NCBI GenBank assembly: GCA_012798145.1
Contig: JAAZNT010000295.1
Location: 1-8,464 of the forward strand
From: Thermoanaerobaculaceae bacterium
GTDB taxonomy: Bacteria; Acidobacteriota; UBA4820
Reading direction: 5' to 3'
DNA length: 8,464 bases
Shown here: in pieces, positions 1 through 7,119 of the stretch
Position numbering within the stretch: the stretch's first letter is position 1
How the letters are laid out: each line of letters opens with the position of its first letter
Made by a program: the position numbers and the translations under genes
Notes under the pieces: model-generated
What the model saw: only the letters and a program-made list of their open reading frames with translations
The model's database searches: none
Told to the model about the DNA's origin: nothing

Positions 1-12
1 GAGAAAGTAAAT

Positions 13-273
13 TTATTTCTTTATTTTTCCTCTTTCAATTGCGGCTTTTGTGAGGCAAAAAAGTTTTTTGAGTTCTTCCTGCACTACTGCAATGGGGTTT
101 TCTTTGTCTGTATTTTCAGCCAATGCCTGCTGGTAGGAGTGGTGTTTTTGGAAAATTATTCTTCCTTCAATATAAACTCTTACTTCAAGAGACTGGATTT
201 TTTCCTTGTCTTCTATCTGGATGTGGTAGGTTTCGCCGTTTACATCAATGTTCTGGTTTAATCCCAAACTCAT
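13..273 (-). CDS. Small conserved-looking protein of unknown function (86 aa)
   Basis: I do not recognise a named family. The protein is soluble and charged, with no signal peptide or membrane segment. The N-terminal half (about residues 9-48) reads as a small beta-rich unit: VNGETYHIQIED at 11-22, then VRVYIEGRIIFQK at 31-43. This resembles, from memory only, short 'NGKTYHVQTED...GGxIxASK' segments in uncharacterised proteins of other bacteria. The C-terminal half (about 61-86) is a basic amphipathic helix ending in lysines. The ATG start overlaps the stop of the metallophosphoesterase by 4 bp (ATGA), which points to translational coupling. It is the last gene of the HU-tRNA-aroK unit visible here; nothing after its stop can be judged because the window ends. 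That it is a real gene is fairly sure from the overlap and codon use; its function is unknown. Confidence 0.72.
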   Translation of the reverse strand: MSLGLNQNIDVNGETYHIQIEDKEKIQSLEVRVYIEGRIIFQKHHSYQQALAENTDKENPIAVVQEELKKLFCLTKAAIERGKIKK

Positions 274-1022
274 GTTCCAAGCCTCAACCTGTGGGCAAGA
301 TTCTCGGGCAGTTTCGCTTTGAGAATTTTCTGCGCCGCCTTGTTTATGTCGTATGGTATTCTTCTTAAAACAAACCTTCTTGTTTCGGGGTAATATTCTG
401 CAAAAGACGCCAGCGGGTTTCTGTCCCTTGGTTGCCCGATTGAGCCGGGGTTAATAAGATATCTGCAATCTTTTTTCAAAACCTCTTCATAATAATCGCC
501 TCTGAGGTTTTTGAAGACAATCCCCGCTTCTGTTTGGGCAAAAATGCAAGGATAGTGGGTGTGTCCAAAAAAGCAGATGTTGAAGTTAAACCTTTCAAAA
601 ACCTGATATGCGTCAAATTCAGAGAAAAGGTAGTAATCTTCATCAATGGGAGAGCCGTGGCACATTATCACCCCTTCTTCTATTTCAAGCGGTCCTTTTG
701 GAAGGGAAGCGATATATTCCAAATTGTTTTTTTCAAGATTTTCTTTTGTCCACTTCACGGCGATTTTGGCTGAGTTGTTAAAATTGGACATATAAACTTC
801 ATTTTCCATCACTTTGTCGTGGTTGCCCCTTATTATTTTTAGGTTGTCAAGTTTTCTTATTCTTTCGGTCACCTTGTTTGGGCTTGCGCCATATCCTATC
901 AAATCTCCAAGGCAGATTATCGCCTCATATCGCCTTCTTGAGACACTTCTCAGGACAGCGCTCAACGCCTCTTCGTTTGCGTGTATGTCAGAAATTATTA
1001 AATATCTTCTTCTCTTTGCCAA
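270..1022 (-). CDS. Metallophosphoesterase, YfcE/MJ0936-type (250 aa)
   Basis: A cytoplasmic two-metal phosphoesterase of the calcineurin-like superfamily. All metal-binding blocks are present in order: SDIHAN (11-16, ligands D12 and H14), GDLIGYG (39-45, D40), GNHD (66-69), CHGSP (121-125, H122) and FGHTH (152-156), followed by NPGSIGQPRD (191-200), typical of the YfcE/MJ0936 branch. Length is normal. The natural substrate cannot be read from sequence; characterised relatives hydrolyse model phosphodiesters in vitro. The start is TTG at 1020-1022, preceded by AGGTGAG with good spacing, and the protein enters the first beta-strand and SDIHAN motif directly, so this start is preferred. It lies 28 nt after aroK and overlaps the downstream 86-aa gene by 4 bp. 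Family call sure, physiological role open. Confidence 0.9.
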   Translation of the reverse strand: MAKRRRYLIISDIHANEEALSAVLRSVSRRRYEAIICLGDLIGYGASPNKVTERIRKLDNLKIIRGNHDKVMENEVYMSNFNNSAKIAVKWTKENLEKNNLEYIASLPKGPLEIEEGVIMCHGSPIDEDYYLFSEFDAYQVFERFNFNICFFGHTHYPCIFAQTEAGIVFKNLRGDYYEEVLKKDCRYLINPGSIGQPRDRNPLASFAEYYPETRRFVLRRIPYDINKAAQKILKAKLPENLAHRLRLGT

Positions 1023-1050
1023 CTTCTCACCTGCTATACTAAGAAAGAGA

Positions 1051-1539
1051 TTATACCAATCTTAAAATAGTTTCCACAACCTCATCAACTGTAAGAGATT
1101 CTGTCCAAACGGTGTAGTGCGCCCTTGAATATAAAGACTTTCTCTTGATGAAAAGTCCGAATAGGTTAGAATCTTCCGCAAGCGGTCTTTTTTTGCCTAT
1201 AGATATTCTCTTTTTTACCTCTTCAAATGAAAGATCAAGAAATATTGTTGGACCAAGATTTTTTAGAAAAGTTATCGTCTTTTCGTTGAAGCCTCCACCT
1301 CCAACAGCCATAACCCTTTCACCTTCATCCGGCGTTGAGAGTATTATTCTCTGCTCAACGCTTCTGAAATATTCCTCGCCTTTTGTCTTAAAAATTTCCG
1401 ATATGCTCATCCCTTCCTCTTCTTCAACCATCTCATCTGTGTCTTTGAATGGAAGGTGAAGCCGTTTTGAAAGAATCCTGCCAACCGTCGTTTTTCCCGC
1501 ACCCATAAAACCGCAAAGAGTGATCGTCCTGCCGCCCAT
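1051..1539 (-). CDS. aroK: Shikimate kinase (162 aa)
   Basis: Phosphorylates shikimate to shikimate 3-phosphate with ATP, the fifth step of the chorismate pathway, in the cytoplasm. Visible motifs are the Walker A loop GFMGAGKTT (10-18), the DTDE shikimate/Mg site (33-36, D33 and D35), FR at 58-59 (R59), the glycine-rich GGGG (80-83), the lid arginine in RPL (118-120) and a C-terminal R133...LY segment like the R-x-P-L-Y motif of AroK, with Ser in place of the usual Pro. Length matches the family. The ATG is the only plausible start because the Walker A strand begins a few residues later. It lies just 13 nt from the tRNA-Val CCA end, and the T-rich leader between them has no Shine-Dalgarno motif, unlike the mutS, HU, phosphoesterase and nfn-operon genes here. 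No other aromatic amino acid pathway gene is in the window. Confidence 0.92.
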   Translation of the reverse strand: MGGRTITLCGFMGAGKTTVGRILSKRLHLPFKDTDEMVEEEEGMSISEIFKTKGEEYFRSVEQRIILSTPDEGERVMAVGGGGFNEKTITFLKNLGPTIFLDLSFEEVKKRISIGKKRPLAEDSNLFGLFIKRKSLYSRAHYTVWTESLTVDEVVETILRLV

Positions 1540-1552
1540 TATAAAAACAAAA

Positions 1553-1627
1553 TGGTGGGCGATACAGGATTTGAACCTGTGACTCCTACCGTGTGAAGGT
1601 AGTACTCTTCCGCTGAGTTAATCGCCC
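1553..1627 (-). tRNA. tRNA-Val (anticodon CAC)
   Basis: A full cloverleaf can be drawn on the minus strand. The acceptor stem is GGGCGAT/ATCGCCC, the D stem ACTC/GAGT with loop AGCGGAA carrying the GG pair, and the anticodon stem CTACC/GGTAG with loop TTCACAC, which gives anticodon CAC and reads the valine codon GUG. The variable loop is GAGTC, and the T arm is ACAGG-TTCAAAT-CCTGT. The discriminator is A and CCA is encoded. It sits 26 nt after the HU stop codon and 13 nt before aroK, on the same strand, so it is probably cut out of a shared transcript by RNase P and 3' processing enzymes. Confidence 0.96.
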
Positions 1628-1653
1628 ACAAAAAAAGAAATCTCAAAAAGAAC

Positions 1654-1938
1654 CTATTTGAAAGAATCTTTCAAAGTCTTGGCAGGTTTGAAAGCGGGAT
1701 AGATCCTCTTTGGAACGGTAACCTGCTTTCCGTTCTTTGGATTTCTTGCGTTTCTTGCACTTCTCTCTCTATGATAAAAAGTTCCAAATCCTGAAATTGT
1801 AATTTTGTCTCCCTGCTTCAAAGTTATTGAGATGATCCCCTTTCCCGGCCTGAAAAGAGTCTCAATGATTTTCTTCACATCTTTTTTTTGAACACCCGTT
1901 TTTTCCGACAACTTCTTAATCAGTTCTGTTTTGGTCAT
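1654..1938 (-). CDS. HU/IHF-family nucleoid DNA-binding protein (94 aa)
   Basis: A small basic dimeric architectural protein that bends and compacts DNA. The N-terminal helix MTKTELIKKLSEKTG, the turn and strand GDKITISGFGTF (43-54), the arm motif RNPKNG (65-70) with its intercalating-type proline, and the final PAFKPAKTLKDSF are all typical of the family. Length is within the normal 90-100 aa. Compared by eye with E. coli-type HU, there is an extra stretch of about four residues containing Pro-Gly (around R30-K33) where helix 2 normally runs on; similar 'G-G-I-I' variants exist in HU relatives of other phyla. The ATG has AAGGAG 8 nt upstream. The gene is first in the minus-strand unit that continues through tRNA-Val and aroK, and its own promoter candidate lies in the AT-rich spacer after mutS. 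HU and IHF subunits cannot be told apart here. Confidence 0.92.
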   Translation of the reverse strand: MTKTELIKKLSEKTGVQKKDVKKIIETLFRPGKGIISITLKQGDKITISGFGTFYHRERSARNARNPKNGKQVTVPKRIYPAFKPAKTLKDSFK

Positions 1939-1964
1939 TTTCTCCTCTCCTTTCCAAAAAAGGA

Positions 1965-1993
1965 ATTATAAACCATTTTTTAAAAAAATAACC
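1965..1993 (-). promoter_or_regulatory. Candidate promoter of the HU-tRNA-aroK unit
   Basis: A perfect -10 box TATAAT reads on the minus strand at 1970-1965. The -35 region 17-18 nt upstream is weak (GGTTAT or TGGTTA). A start near 1958 would give a leader of about 20 nt that includes the AAGGAG site of the HU gene. The spacer after mutS has no GC-rich hairpin, so read-through from mutS is also possible. Inferred from sequence only. Confidence 0.5.
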
Positions 1994-2023
1994 ACTTTTA
2001 AAAAAATCTCATCAACCATTTTC
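1971..2023. repeat. Three imperfect direct repeats AACCAyTTTT upstream of HU
   Basis: On the plus strand AACCATTTTT (1971-1980), AACCACTTTT (1990-1999) and AACCATTTTC (2014-2023) repeat with starts 19 and 24 bp apart. The first abuts the -10 box and the second covers the -35 region of the HU promoter candidate, a layout that would suit an operator or autoregulatory site. The region is strongly AT-rich, so chance similarity is possible. Confidence 0.35.
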
Positions 2024-2087
2024 AAGTTCATAATTTTAAAATAAAAACAAATTAAGTTAAAGAGGCAAATTTAAATAAGCAAAAATT

Positions 2088-4649
2088 TTATTCAACAAGT
2101 TTTTTTATCTCTTCAAGGATGGAGAGCGCTTTTATTGGTGTAGTGTTTTCAAGGTCTATTTCTTTGATTTTTGAAAGCAGTTCACTGAGCTTCTCATCTT
2201 TCTCAAAAAGAGTAGGTTGCTGAGGTTTCCGTTTTGGCTCAAAGGTCTGCGGCTTTTTCTTTTCAAGTTCTTCAAGAATCTTCTTTGCCCTTTCAACGAC
2301 GCTCTTGGGAATTCCAGCGAGTTCTGCGACATGTATCCCGTAAGATTTGTCTGCGCTTCCCTCTTCGACGCTTCTTAAAAAATAGACCTTCCCAGAATGC
2401 TCCCTCACCCCCATCGTCAGATTGTGGACTCCGTCAAGGTTTCTCGCAAGTTCTGTCAATTCGTGATAGTGGGTCGCAAAGAGAGTTCTACAGCCGATTC
2501 CTCCATCTTTTGCAAGCGCTTCTCCAATCGCCCAAGCAAGGGAAAGCCCGTCATAGGTGCTTGTGCCTCTTCCAATCTCATCAAGAAGGACGAGAGATTT
2601 TTTTGTTGCGTTTCTCAAAATAGCCGACGCTTCTGTCATTTCAACCATAAATGTTGAAAGCCCTCTCCTCAGATTGTCAGATGCACCGACTCTGCAGAAA
2701 ATTTTGTCAACCACGCCAATTTTAGCTTTTTTTGCTGGTATTCCCATTCCTATATGCGACATAATTGTCAAAAGGGCTACCTGTCTTAAATAGGTGGATT
2801 TACCGCCCATATTTGGTCCCGTGAGAATAATTAGTTGTCTCTCTTCGCCGTTGAGTTTTACAGAATTCGGAACAAATGGCTGGTGTCTTGGGTCTCTTTC
2901 AAGAACAGGATGGCGCCCTTCTTCTATTTCCAAAATTTCTTCTTCAACGATTTCGGGAATTGTGTAGCCCCTTTCATAAGTTGTGAAAGCAAGAGATGAA
3001 TAAAGATCAAGTTCTGAAAGGATTCTCGCCCCTTCTCTCAAATCTTTCAAATTCTCCCTTATCCTATCAACAAGATTGAGCCACAACTCCTCTTCAAGAG
3101 CAAAACTCTCCTCTTTTGCCGAAAGAATCTTTGTTTCAAGTTCTCTTATCTCTTTTGTCACAAACCTTTCCGCGTTGACCAGTGTCTGCTTTCTTTCATA
3201 ATCTTCCGGAACTTTTTCAAGGTTCGCTTTTGTTATCTCTATAAAATAGCCAAAAACTTTGTTGTATTTGATTTTTAATGAAGGTATTCCGCTTCTCTCT
3301 CTTTCATTCGCTTCAAGTTTAAGAATCGCTCTGTGGGCGTTTTGATAAAGTTCTCTTAATTCATCGAGTTTTTGATTGAACCCAAGTTTGAAAATCCCGC
3401 CTTCTTTTGTTGAAAGGGGAGGGTTTTCAGAAATCGTTTCCTCCAGAATTTGAAGAAGATTGTCAAAGAGAGGAAGTTTCTCCGTCTTGTCTTTGGGAAT
3501 TCCTTCAATTTGAAGAGCGATTTTTTTCGCTTCGTTAAGTTTGTTCAAAACTTCTCTTAATGCGTATGCGTCTTTCGGCGTGGCTATTTTTGCTCCAAAC
3601 CTTGCGTTGATCCTTGCCCAATCAGGGAAATTTGTAAGCGCTTTTCTGAACAACTTAAGATTTTGAGTGTCTGAAAGCCAATTTTTTATCTCTTCCTGTA
3701 TTTTGACTATGTCTTCTCTTTTTGAAAATGGTGAAAGAACAACTTCGCTCAACAAACGCTTTCCCATAGGCGTTTGACAGCAGTCTATTGATTTTATAAG
3801 AGTGCCTTCCCTTGTCCCGTCTTCAAGGTTCAAAAGAAGTTCAAGATTTCTTCTCGTCGCCTCATCAATAAGAAGTTTTCCTGAAAAATCTTCCACTATC
3901 GGAAAATCAAGCGGCGGCGCTTTCTGCTGTTCAAGGTATGAAATCAGAGCGCCGAGCGCTCTTCTTGAAGATTCAGATGCGGGAATTCCCGGAAGAGAAT
4001 ATGGAAGAGAGTAGTATTCTGCGATTTTTTCCGACGCTTTTTTTAGATCAAAAAAAATTTCAGAAAGGGGCGTTATATAAAATTTTGAAAAATCTTCATT
4101 CTGCCCTTCAACCAAAAGGAGTTCTTTGGGGCTTATTGAAAACAGCAGGTCGCATATTTGGGCTTTGTCGCCAGTTGCCAATTTCAACTCACCTTTTGAA
4201 AGGTCGGCTGCGGCAAGAGACGCTTCTTTTTGAGAAGAGAAGAATGCTGCGATTAAAACCCTCTCCTCTTTTTCAACAAGGTTCTCCTCAAGAACCGTCC
4301 CGGGAGTGAGAATTCTTGTAACTTCCCTTTTGACAATTCCTTTGGCTTTTTTGGGGTCTTCAACCTGTTCAACAATAACGCCTTTCAGCCCCGCTTTTAT
4401 AAGTTTTTGAAGATAAATTTCAATTGCGTGATAAGGAACTCCGCACATCGGAAGCGGGTCTTTCACATCCCTGTCTCTCGTTGTCAAAACAACCTCAAGG
4501 ATAGGTGCGGCAGTCAATGCGTCTTCTCCGAAAACCTCATAAAAATCACCCATTCTGAAAAAAACAATCTTGTCGGGGTGTTCGTCTTTGAACTTCTTCC
4601 ACTGCCTCATAGCGGGAGTAAGATTGTCTTTATAGTTTTTTCTTTCCAA
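2088..4649 (-). CDS. mutS: DNA mismatch repair ATPase MutS (853 aa)
   Basis: Recognises mismatches and small loops and starts repair as an ATP-driven sliding clamp. The mismatch-reading motif is GDFYE at 34-38, with F36 and E38 at the same numbers as in E. coli. Connector and lever/clamp regions follow (about 120-570), then the ABC-type ATPase with Walker A GPNMGGKST (611-619), signature STFMVEM (665-671), Walker B LLDEIGRGT (688-696) and ATHYHE (725-730). QPTLF at 811-815 fits the QxxLF beta-clamp binding motif before the C-terminal helices. Length is that of full-size MutS (MutS1), not MutS2. The start is TTG at 4647-4649, preceded by GGAGG at 4658-4654 (spacing 4), and NLTPAMRQW soon after aligns with family N-termini. 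No MutL is present in the window. It is divergent from nfnA. Confidence 0.98.
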   Translation of the reverse strand: MERKNYKDNLTPAMRQWKKFKDEHPDKIVFFRMGDFYEVFGEDALTAAPILEVVLTTRDRDVKDPLPMCGVPYHAIEIYLQKLIKAGLKGVIVEQVEDPKKAKGIVKREVTRILTPGTVLEENLVEKEERVLIAAFFSSQKEASLAAADLSKGELKLATGDKAQICDLLFSISPKELLLVEGQNEDFSKFYITPLSEIFFDLKKASEKIAEYYSLPYSLPGIPASESSRRALGALISYLEQQKAPPLDFPIVEDFSGKLLIDEATRRNLELLLNLEDGTREGTLIKSIDCCQTPMGKRLLSEVVLSPFSKREDIVKIQEEIKNWLSDTQNLKLFRKALTNFPDWARINARFGAKIATPKDAYALREVLNKLNEAKKIALQIEGIPKDKTEKLPLFDNLLQILEETISENPPLSTKEGGIFKLGFNQKLDELRELYQNAHRAILKLEANERERSGIPSLKIKYNKVFGYFIEITKANLEKVPEDYERKQTLVNAERFVTKEIRELETKILSAKEESFALEEELWLNLVDRIRENLKDLREGARILSELDLYSSLAFTTYERGYTIPEIVEEEILEIEEGRHPVLERDPRHQPFVPNSVKLNGEERQLIILTGPNMGGKSTYLRQVALLTIMSHIGMGIPAKKAKIGVVDKIFCRVGASDNLRRGLSTFMVEMTEASAILRNATKKSLVLLDEIGRGTSTYDGLSLAWAIGEALAKDGGIGCRTLFATHYHELTELARNLDGVHNLTMGVREHSGKVYFLRSVEEGSADKSYGIHVAELAGIPKSVVERAKKILEELEKKKPQTFEPKRKPQQPTLFEKDEKLSELLSKIKEIDLENTTPIKALSILEEIKKLVE

Positions 4650-4669
4650 AATTCCTCCAAAGATTTAGA

Positions 4670-4678
4670 ATTTTATCA
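4670..4678 (-). promoter_or_regulatory. Candidate extended -10 promoter for mutS
   Basis: On the minus strand TGA followed by TAAAAT (4678-4670) matches the extended -10 pattern TGnTATAAT with one mismatch. No good -35 box is seen 16-18 nt upstream, which is tolerated in extended -10 promoters. The predicted start near 4663 leaves a leader of about 14 nt that contains the GGAGG site. It lies back to back with the nfnA promoter. Confidence 0.4.
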
Positions 4679-4687
4679 CAACAAACC

Positions 4688-4716
4688 TTGAAATAATCCC
4701 TAAATGTTTGTAAAAT
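4688..4716 (+). promoter_or_regulatory. Candidate sigma70-type promoter of the nfn operon
   Basis: TTGAAA (4688-4693) and TAAAAT (4711-4716) are separated by 17 bp, each with one mismatch to consensus. Transcription would begin near 4723. This places the upstream in-frame ATG at 4704 before the transcription start and so supports the nfnA start at 4758, which has AAAGGA 7 nt upstream. Confidence 0.6.
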
Positions 4717-4757
4717 CTTTAGTTCTATATTTGGAGGGAGTAAGAAAGGATAGCAAA

Positions 4758-5597
4758 ATGTTTGAAATCGTATCAAAAAAGACACTTGCGGAAAATGTTG
4801 TTGAAATGACTATCAAAGCGCCAAGAATCGCAAAGACCCACAAAGCGGGGCAGTTCCTTATTCTTATGAATTATGAACACTCTGAAAGAATCCCCCTCAC
4901 TATAGCCGATTCTGACAAAGAAAAGGGCGAAATCACAATAGTGTTTCTTGTCGTGGGATTTTCCACCAAAGAACTTGCCGAAAAATTCAATGTCGGAGAT
5001 GAAATTTTCTCTGTCGTTGGACCTCTTGGAACCCCTACTCATATTGAAAAATTCGGAAGGGTTGTTGTTATAGGCGGTGGGTTGGGGGTTGCTCCCATTT
5101 ATCCAATTTGTAAAAGTTTGAAAGAAGCGGGAAACGAAGTTATTTCAATTATAGGCTTCAGGTCAAAAGAACTTATGTTCTGGAAGGAAAAAATTGAAAG
5201 CGCTTCGTCTAAGATTATTGTAACAACTGACGATGGCTCTTACGGAATGAAGGGTTTTGTCACCCACGCCCTTGAAAAACTTCACAACGAAGGGGAAAAA
5301 ATAGACAGGGTAATCGCAATTGGTCCTCCAATTATGATGAAAAATGTGGCAAAGATGACAGAGCCTTGGAACATTCCAACTTGGGTTTCGCTTAATACCA
5401 TAATGGTTGACGGAACAGGAATGTGCGGCGGCTGCCGTCTTGAAATTGGCGGAGAAACAAAATTTGTTTGCGTTGACGGACCAGATTTTGACGGACATAA
5501 AGTCAACTGGGAAGAGATGGAAATTAGGATGAAAGTTTACAAAATTGAAGAGGAAAAAATTAAACAAGAACATCAATGCAAAATAGGATTAAAGTGA
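4758..5597 (+). CDS. nfnA: NfnA: small subunit of NADH-dependent ferredoxin:NADP+ oxidoreductase (279 aa)
   Basis: FAD- and [2Fe-2S]-containing subunit of the ferredoxin-NADP reductase/dihydroorotate dehydrogenase electron-transfer family; in characterised Nfn it handles NAD(H) and passes electrons to NfnB. From the chosen start, the flavin motif RIPLTIAD is at 44-51, the nucleotide-binding loop VVIGGGLGVAP at 103-113, and the cluster-binding region DGTGMCGGC with FVCVDG at 218-241. D218, C223, C226 and C238 fit the one-Asp, three-Cys ligation described for Nfn. GPDFDGHKVNW follows, as in the family. Length is normal. An in-frame ATG at 4704 would add 18 residues absent from the family and would lie before the predicted transcription start. 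The next gene, nfnB, begins 13 nt after the stop. Related sulfide dehydrogenase and glutamate synthase-associated proteins share these motifs, so the exact electron partners are inferred. Confidence 0.9.
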   Translation: MFEIVSKKTLAENVVEMTIKAPRIAKTHKAGQFLILMNYEHSERIPLTIADSDKEKGEITIVFLVVGFSTKELAEKFNVGDEIFSVVGPLGTPTHIEKFGRVVVIGGGLGVAPIYPICKSLKEAGNEVISIIGFRSKELMFWKEKIESASSKIIVTTDDGSYGMKGFVTHALEKLHNEGEKIDRVIAIGPPIMMKNVAKMTEPWNIPTWVSLNTIMVDGTGMCGGCRLEIGGETKFVCVDGPDFDGHKVNWEEMEIRMKVYKIEEEKIKQEHQCKIGLK

Positions 5598-5610
5598 AAG
5601 GGTAGAAAAT

Positions 5611-7110
5611 ATGCAGGAAAAAATTGACATTGTAAAACTTGGCGGAGTGGAAGAAGGGAAGCCAAAAAAGCCTCGCCCGAAACTTCCAAGGAAAGAGATT
5701 GCTTGTCAAGACCCGAAAGAGAGGATAAAGAATTTTAACGAAGTTGCTCTCGGTTACACACCTGAAGAAGCGGTTTATGAAGCGATGAGATGCCTTGAGT
5801 GTCAAAGACCAAGGTGTGTTGTCGCCTGCCCCGTCCATATAGACATTCCGACTTTTGTAGGCTTGATCGCAAGGGGAAAGTTTGCCGAAGCGGCGAAAGA
5901 CATCAGAAAATATAATTCTCTTCCGGCAGTCTGCGGAAGGGTCTGCCCTCAAGAAAACCTTTGCGAAGCAGCCTGCATTTTAAACGACACCAATCCGGGC
6001 AACCCAATTGCAATAGGAAGACTTGAAAGGTTTTCCGCTGATTACCTTCTCTCAAAAGAAAACGGAAGCGCCGAAGCGCCAAAGATTACCCACAAAACTC
6101 CCTACAAAGTCGCAATAATCGGCTCTGGCCCCTCGGGGCTTACCTGCGCCGCAAAGCTTGCACAGATGGGGCACACGGTTCATCTTTTTGAGGCACTCCA
6201 CAAAGCGGGCGGCGTTATGATGTATGGAATCCCTGAATTTCGTCTTCCAAAAGAGATAGTCCAAAAAGAGATAAACTATGTCAAAAGTCTCGGAGTTAAA
6301 GTTGAGACAAACTGCATCGTAGGAAAAACAATACCAATGGACGAAATAATGAACGAATACGATGCTGTCTACATCGGAAGCGGAGCCGGATTTCCAAATA
6401 TGATGAAAATCCCCGGTGAAAATTTGGGCGGAATTTACTCCGCAAACGAATTTTTGACAAGAGTCAACCTTATGCGGGCATACGATTTCCCGAAAACAGC
6501 CACTCCGATAAGAAAACCAAAGAGGGGCGTGGTTGTCGGAGCGGGATTCACCGCATTTGATGTTGTAAGAATTATGCTGAGACTCGGCGCTGAACACGCT
6601 GAAATAGTTTACAGAAGGACAAGGAAAGAGATGCCCGGAAGGGGCGAAGAGATCGAGCATTCCGAAGAGGAAGGCGCAATCATAAGAGAACTTACAAATC
6701 CTGTAAGGTTTATTGGCGATGAGAACGGCTTTGTTAAAGCGGTTGAAGTTCAAAAAATGGAGTTGGGCGAACCCGATTCTTCCGGAAGAAGAAAGCCGAT
6801 TCCCGTTCCTAACAGCAATTTTATTATTGAAACAGACCTTGTCGTTATTGCGATAGGACAGACTCCAAATGTCTTGATACCTTCAAACCTTAAGGGACTT
6901 TCAACAAGGTGGGGCTCTGTCATAAATGTAAACAGGGAAACATATATGACAACAGTTCCGAAAGTTTTTGCTGGTGGCGACGCCATAACAGGAGCGGCGA
7001 CTGTAATTTTGGCGATCAGGGCAGCGACGGAAGCATCAAGGGCGATTGATACATTCTTGAGAGACCCTCAAAGAAAATGGTATCCGCCGGAAGTCAGCGA
7101 AAAGAAGTAA
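5611..7110 (+). CDS. nfnB: NfnB/GltA-type NADPH-dependent oxidoreductase, large subunit (499 aa)
   Basis: Large subunit that with NfnA should couple NADPH, NADH and ferredoxin by flavin-based electron bifurcation; often annotated as glutamate synthase small chain (GltA/GltD). The N-terminal Fe-S region has Cys at 61, 64, 69, 73 and 108, 112, 118, 122. E139 in IGRLERF aligns by eye with the non-Cys cluster ligand (Gln in dihydropyrimidine dehydrogenase, Glu in Nfn). The FAD-binding loop is GSGPSG (171-176), a second Rossmann loop is GAGFTAFD (310-317), VYRRTRKEMPGR (333-344) would contact NADPH, and VFAGGDA (452-458) closes the flavin site. GAGFTAFD departs from the usual GGGNxAMD. GAAAGGG lies 8 nt before the ATG. 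Pairing with nfnA favours Nfn; a stand-alone glutamate synthase role is less likely because no gltB catalytic domain is nearby. Confidence 0.88.
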   Translation: MQEKIDIVKLGGVEEGKPKKPRPKLPRKEIACQDPKERIKNFNEVALGYTPEEAVYEAMRCLECQRPRCVVACPVHIDIPTFVGLIARGKFAEAAKDIRKYNSLPAVCGRVCPQENLCEAACILNDTNPGNPIAIGRLERFSADYLLSKENGSAEAPKITHKTPYKVAIIGSGPSGLTCAAKLAQMGHTVHLFEALHKAGGVMMYGIPEFRLPKEIVQKEINYVKSLGVKVETNCIVGKTIPMDEIMNEYDAVYIGSGAGFPNMMKIPGENLGGIYSANEFLTRVNLMRAYDFPKTATPIRKPKRGVVVGAGFTAFDVVRIMLRLGAEHAEIVYRRTRKEMPGRGEEIEHSEEEGAIIRELTNPVRFIGDENGFVKAVEVQKMELGEPDSSGRRKPIPVPNSNFIIETDLVVIAIGQTPNVLIPSNLKGLSTRWGSVINVNRETYMTTVPKVFAGGDAITGAATVILAIRAATEASRAIDTFLRDPQRKWYPPEVSEKK

Positions 7111-7119
7111 GGGGGAAAT

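Noticed and set aside
1826..1866. Inverted repeat ATTGAGA/TCTCAAT inside the HU gene, flanking the extra RPGK codons
   Set aside because: The arms are only 7 bp with a 27-bp unpaired centre inside a coding region. No target duplication or mobile-element feature accompanies it, so chance is likely.
4704..4757. N-terminal extension of NfnA from an ATG at 4704
   Set aside because: The 18 extra residues are not found in the family by memory, the ATG lies inside the -35/-10 promoter candidate, and the ATG at 4758 has a good AAAGGA ribosome site.
6052..6753. Long open frame (233 codons) on the minus strand inside nfnB
   Set aside because: It is antisense to a gene with complete family motifs. Its translation is rich in Cys, Phe and His and has no recognisable domain or ribosome site, as expected for a shadow frame.
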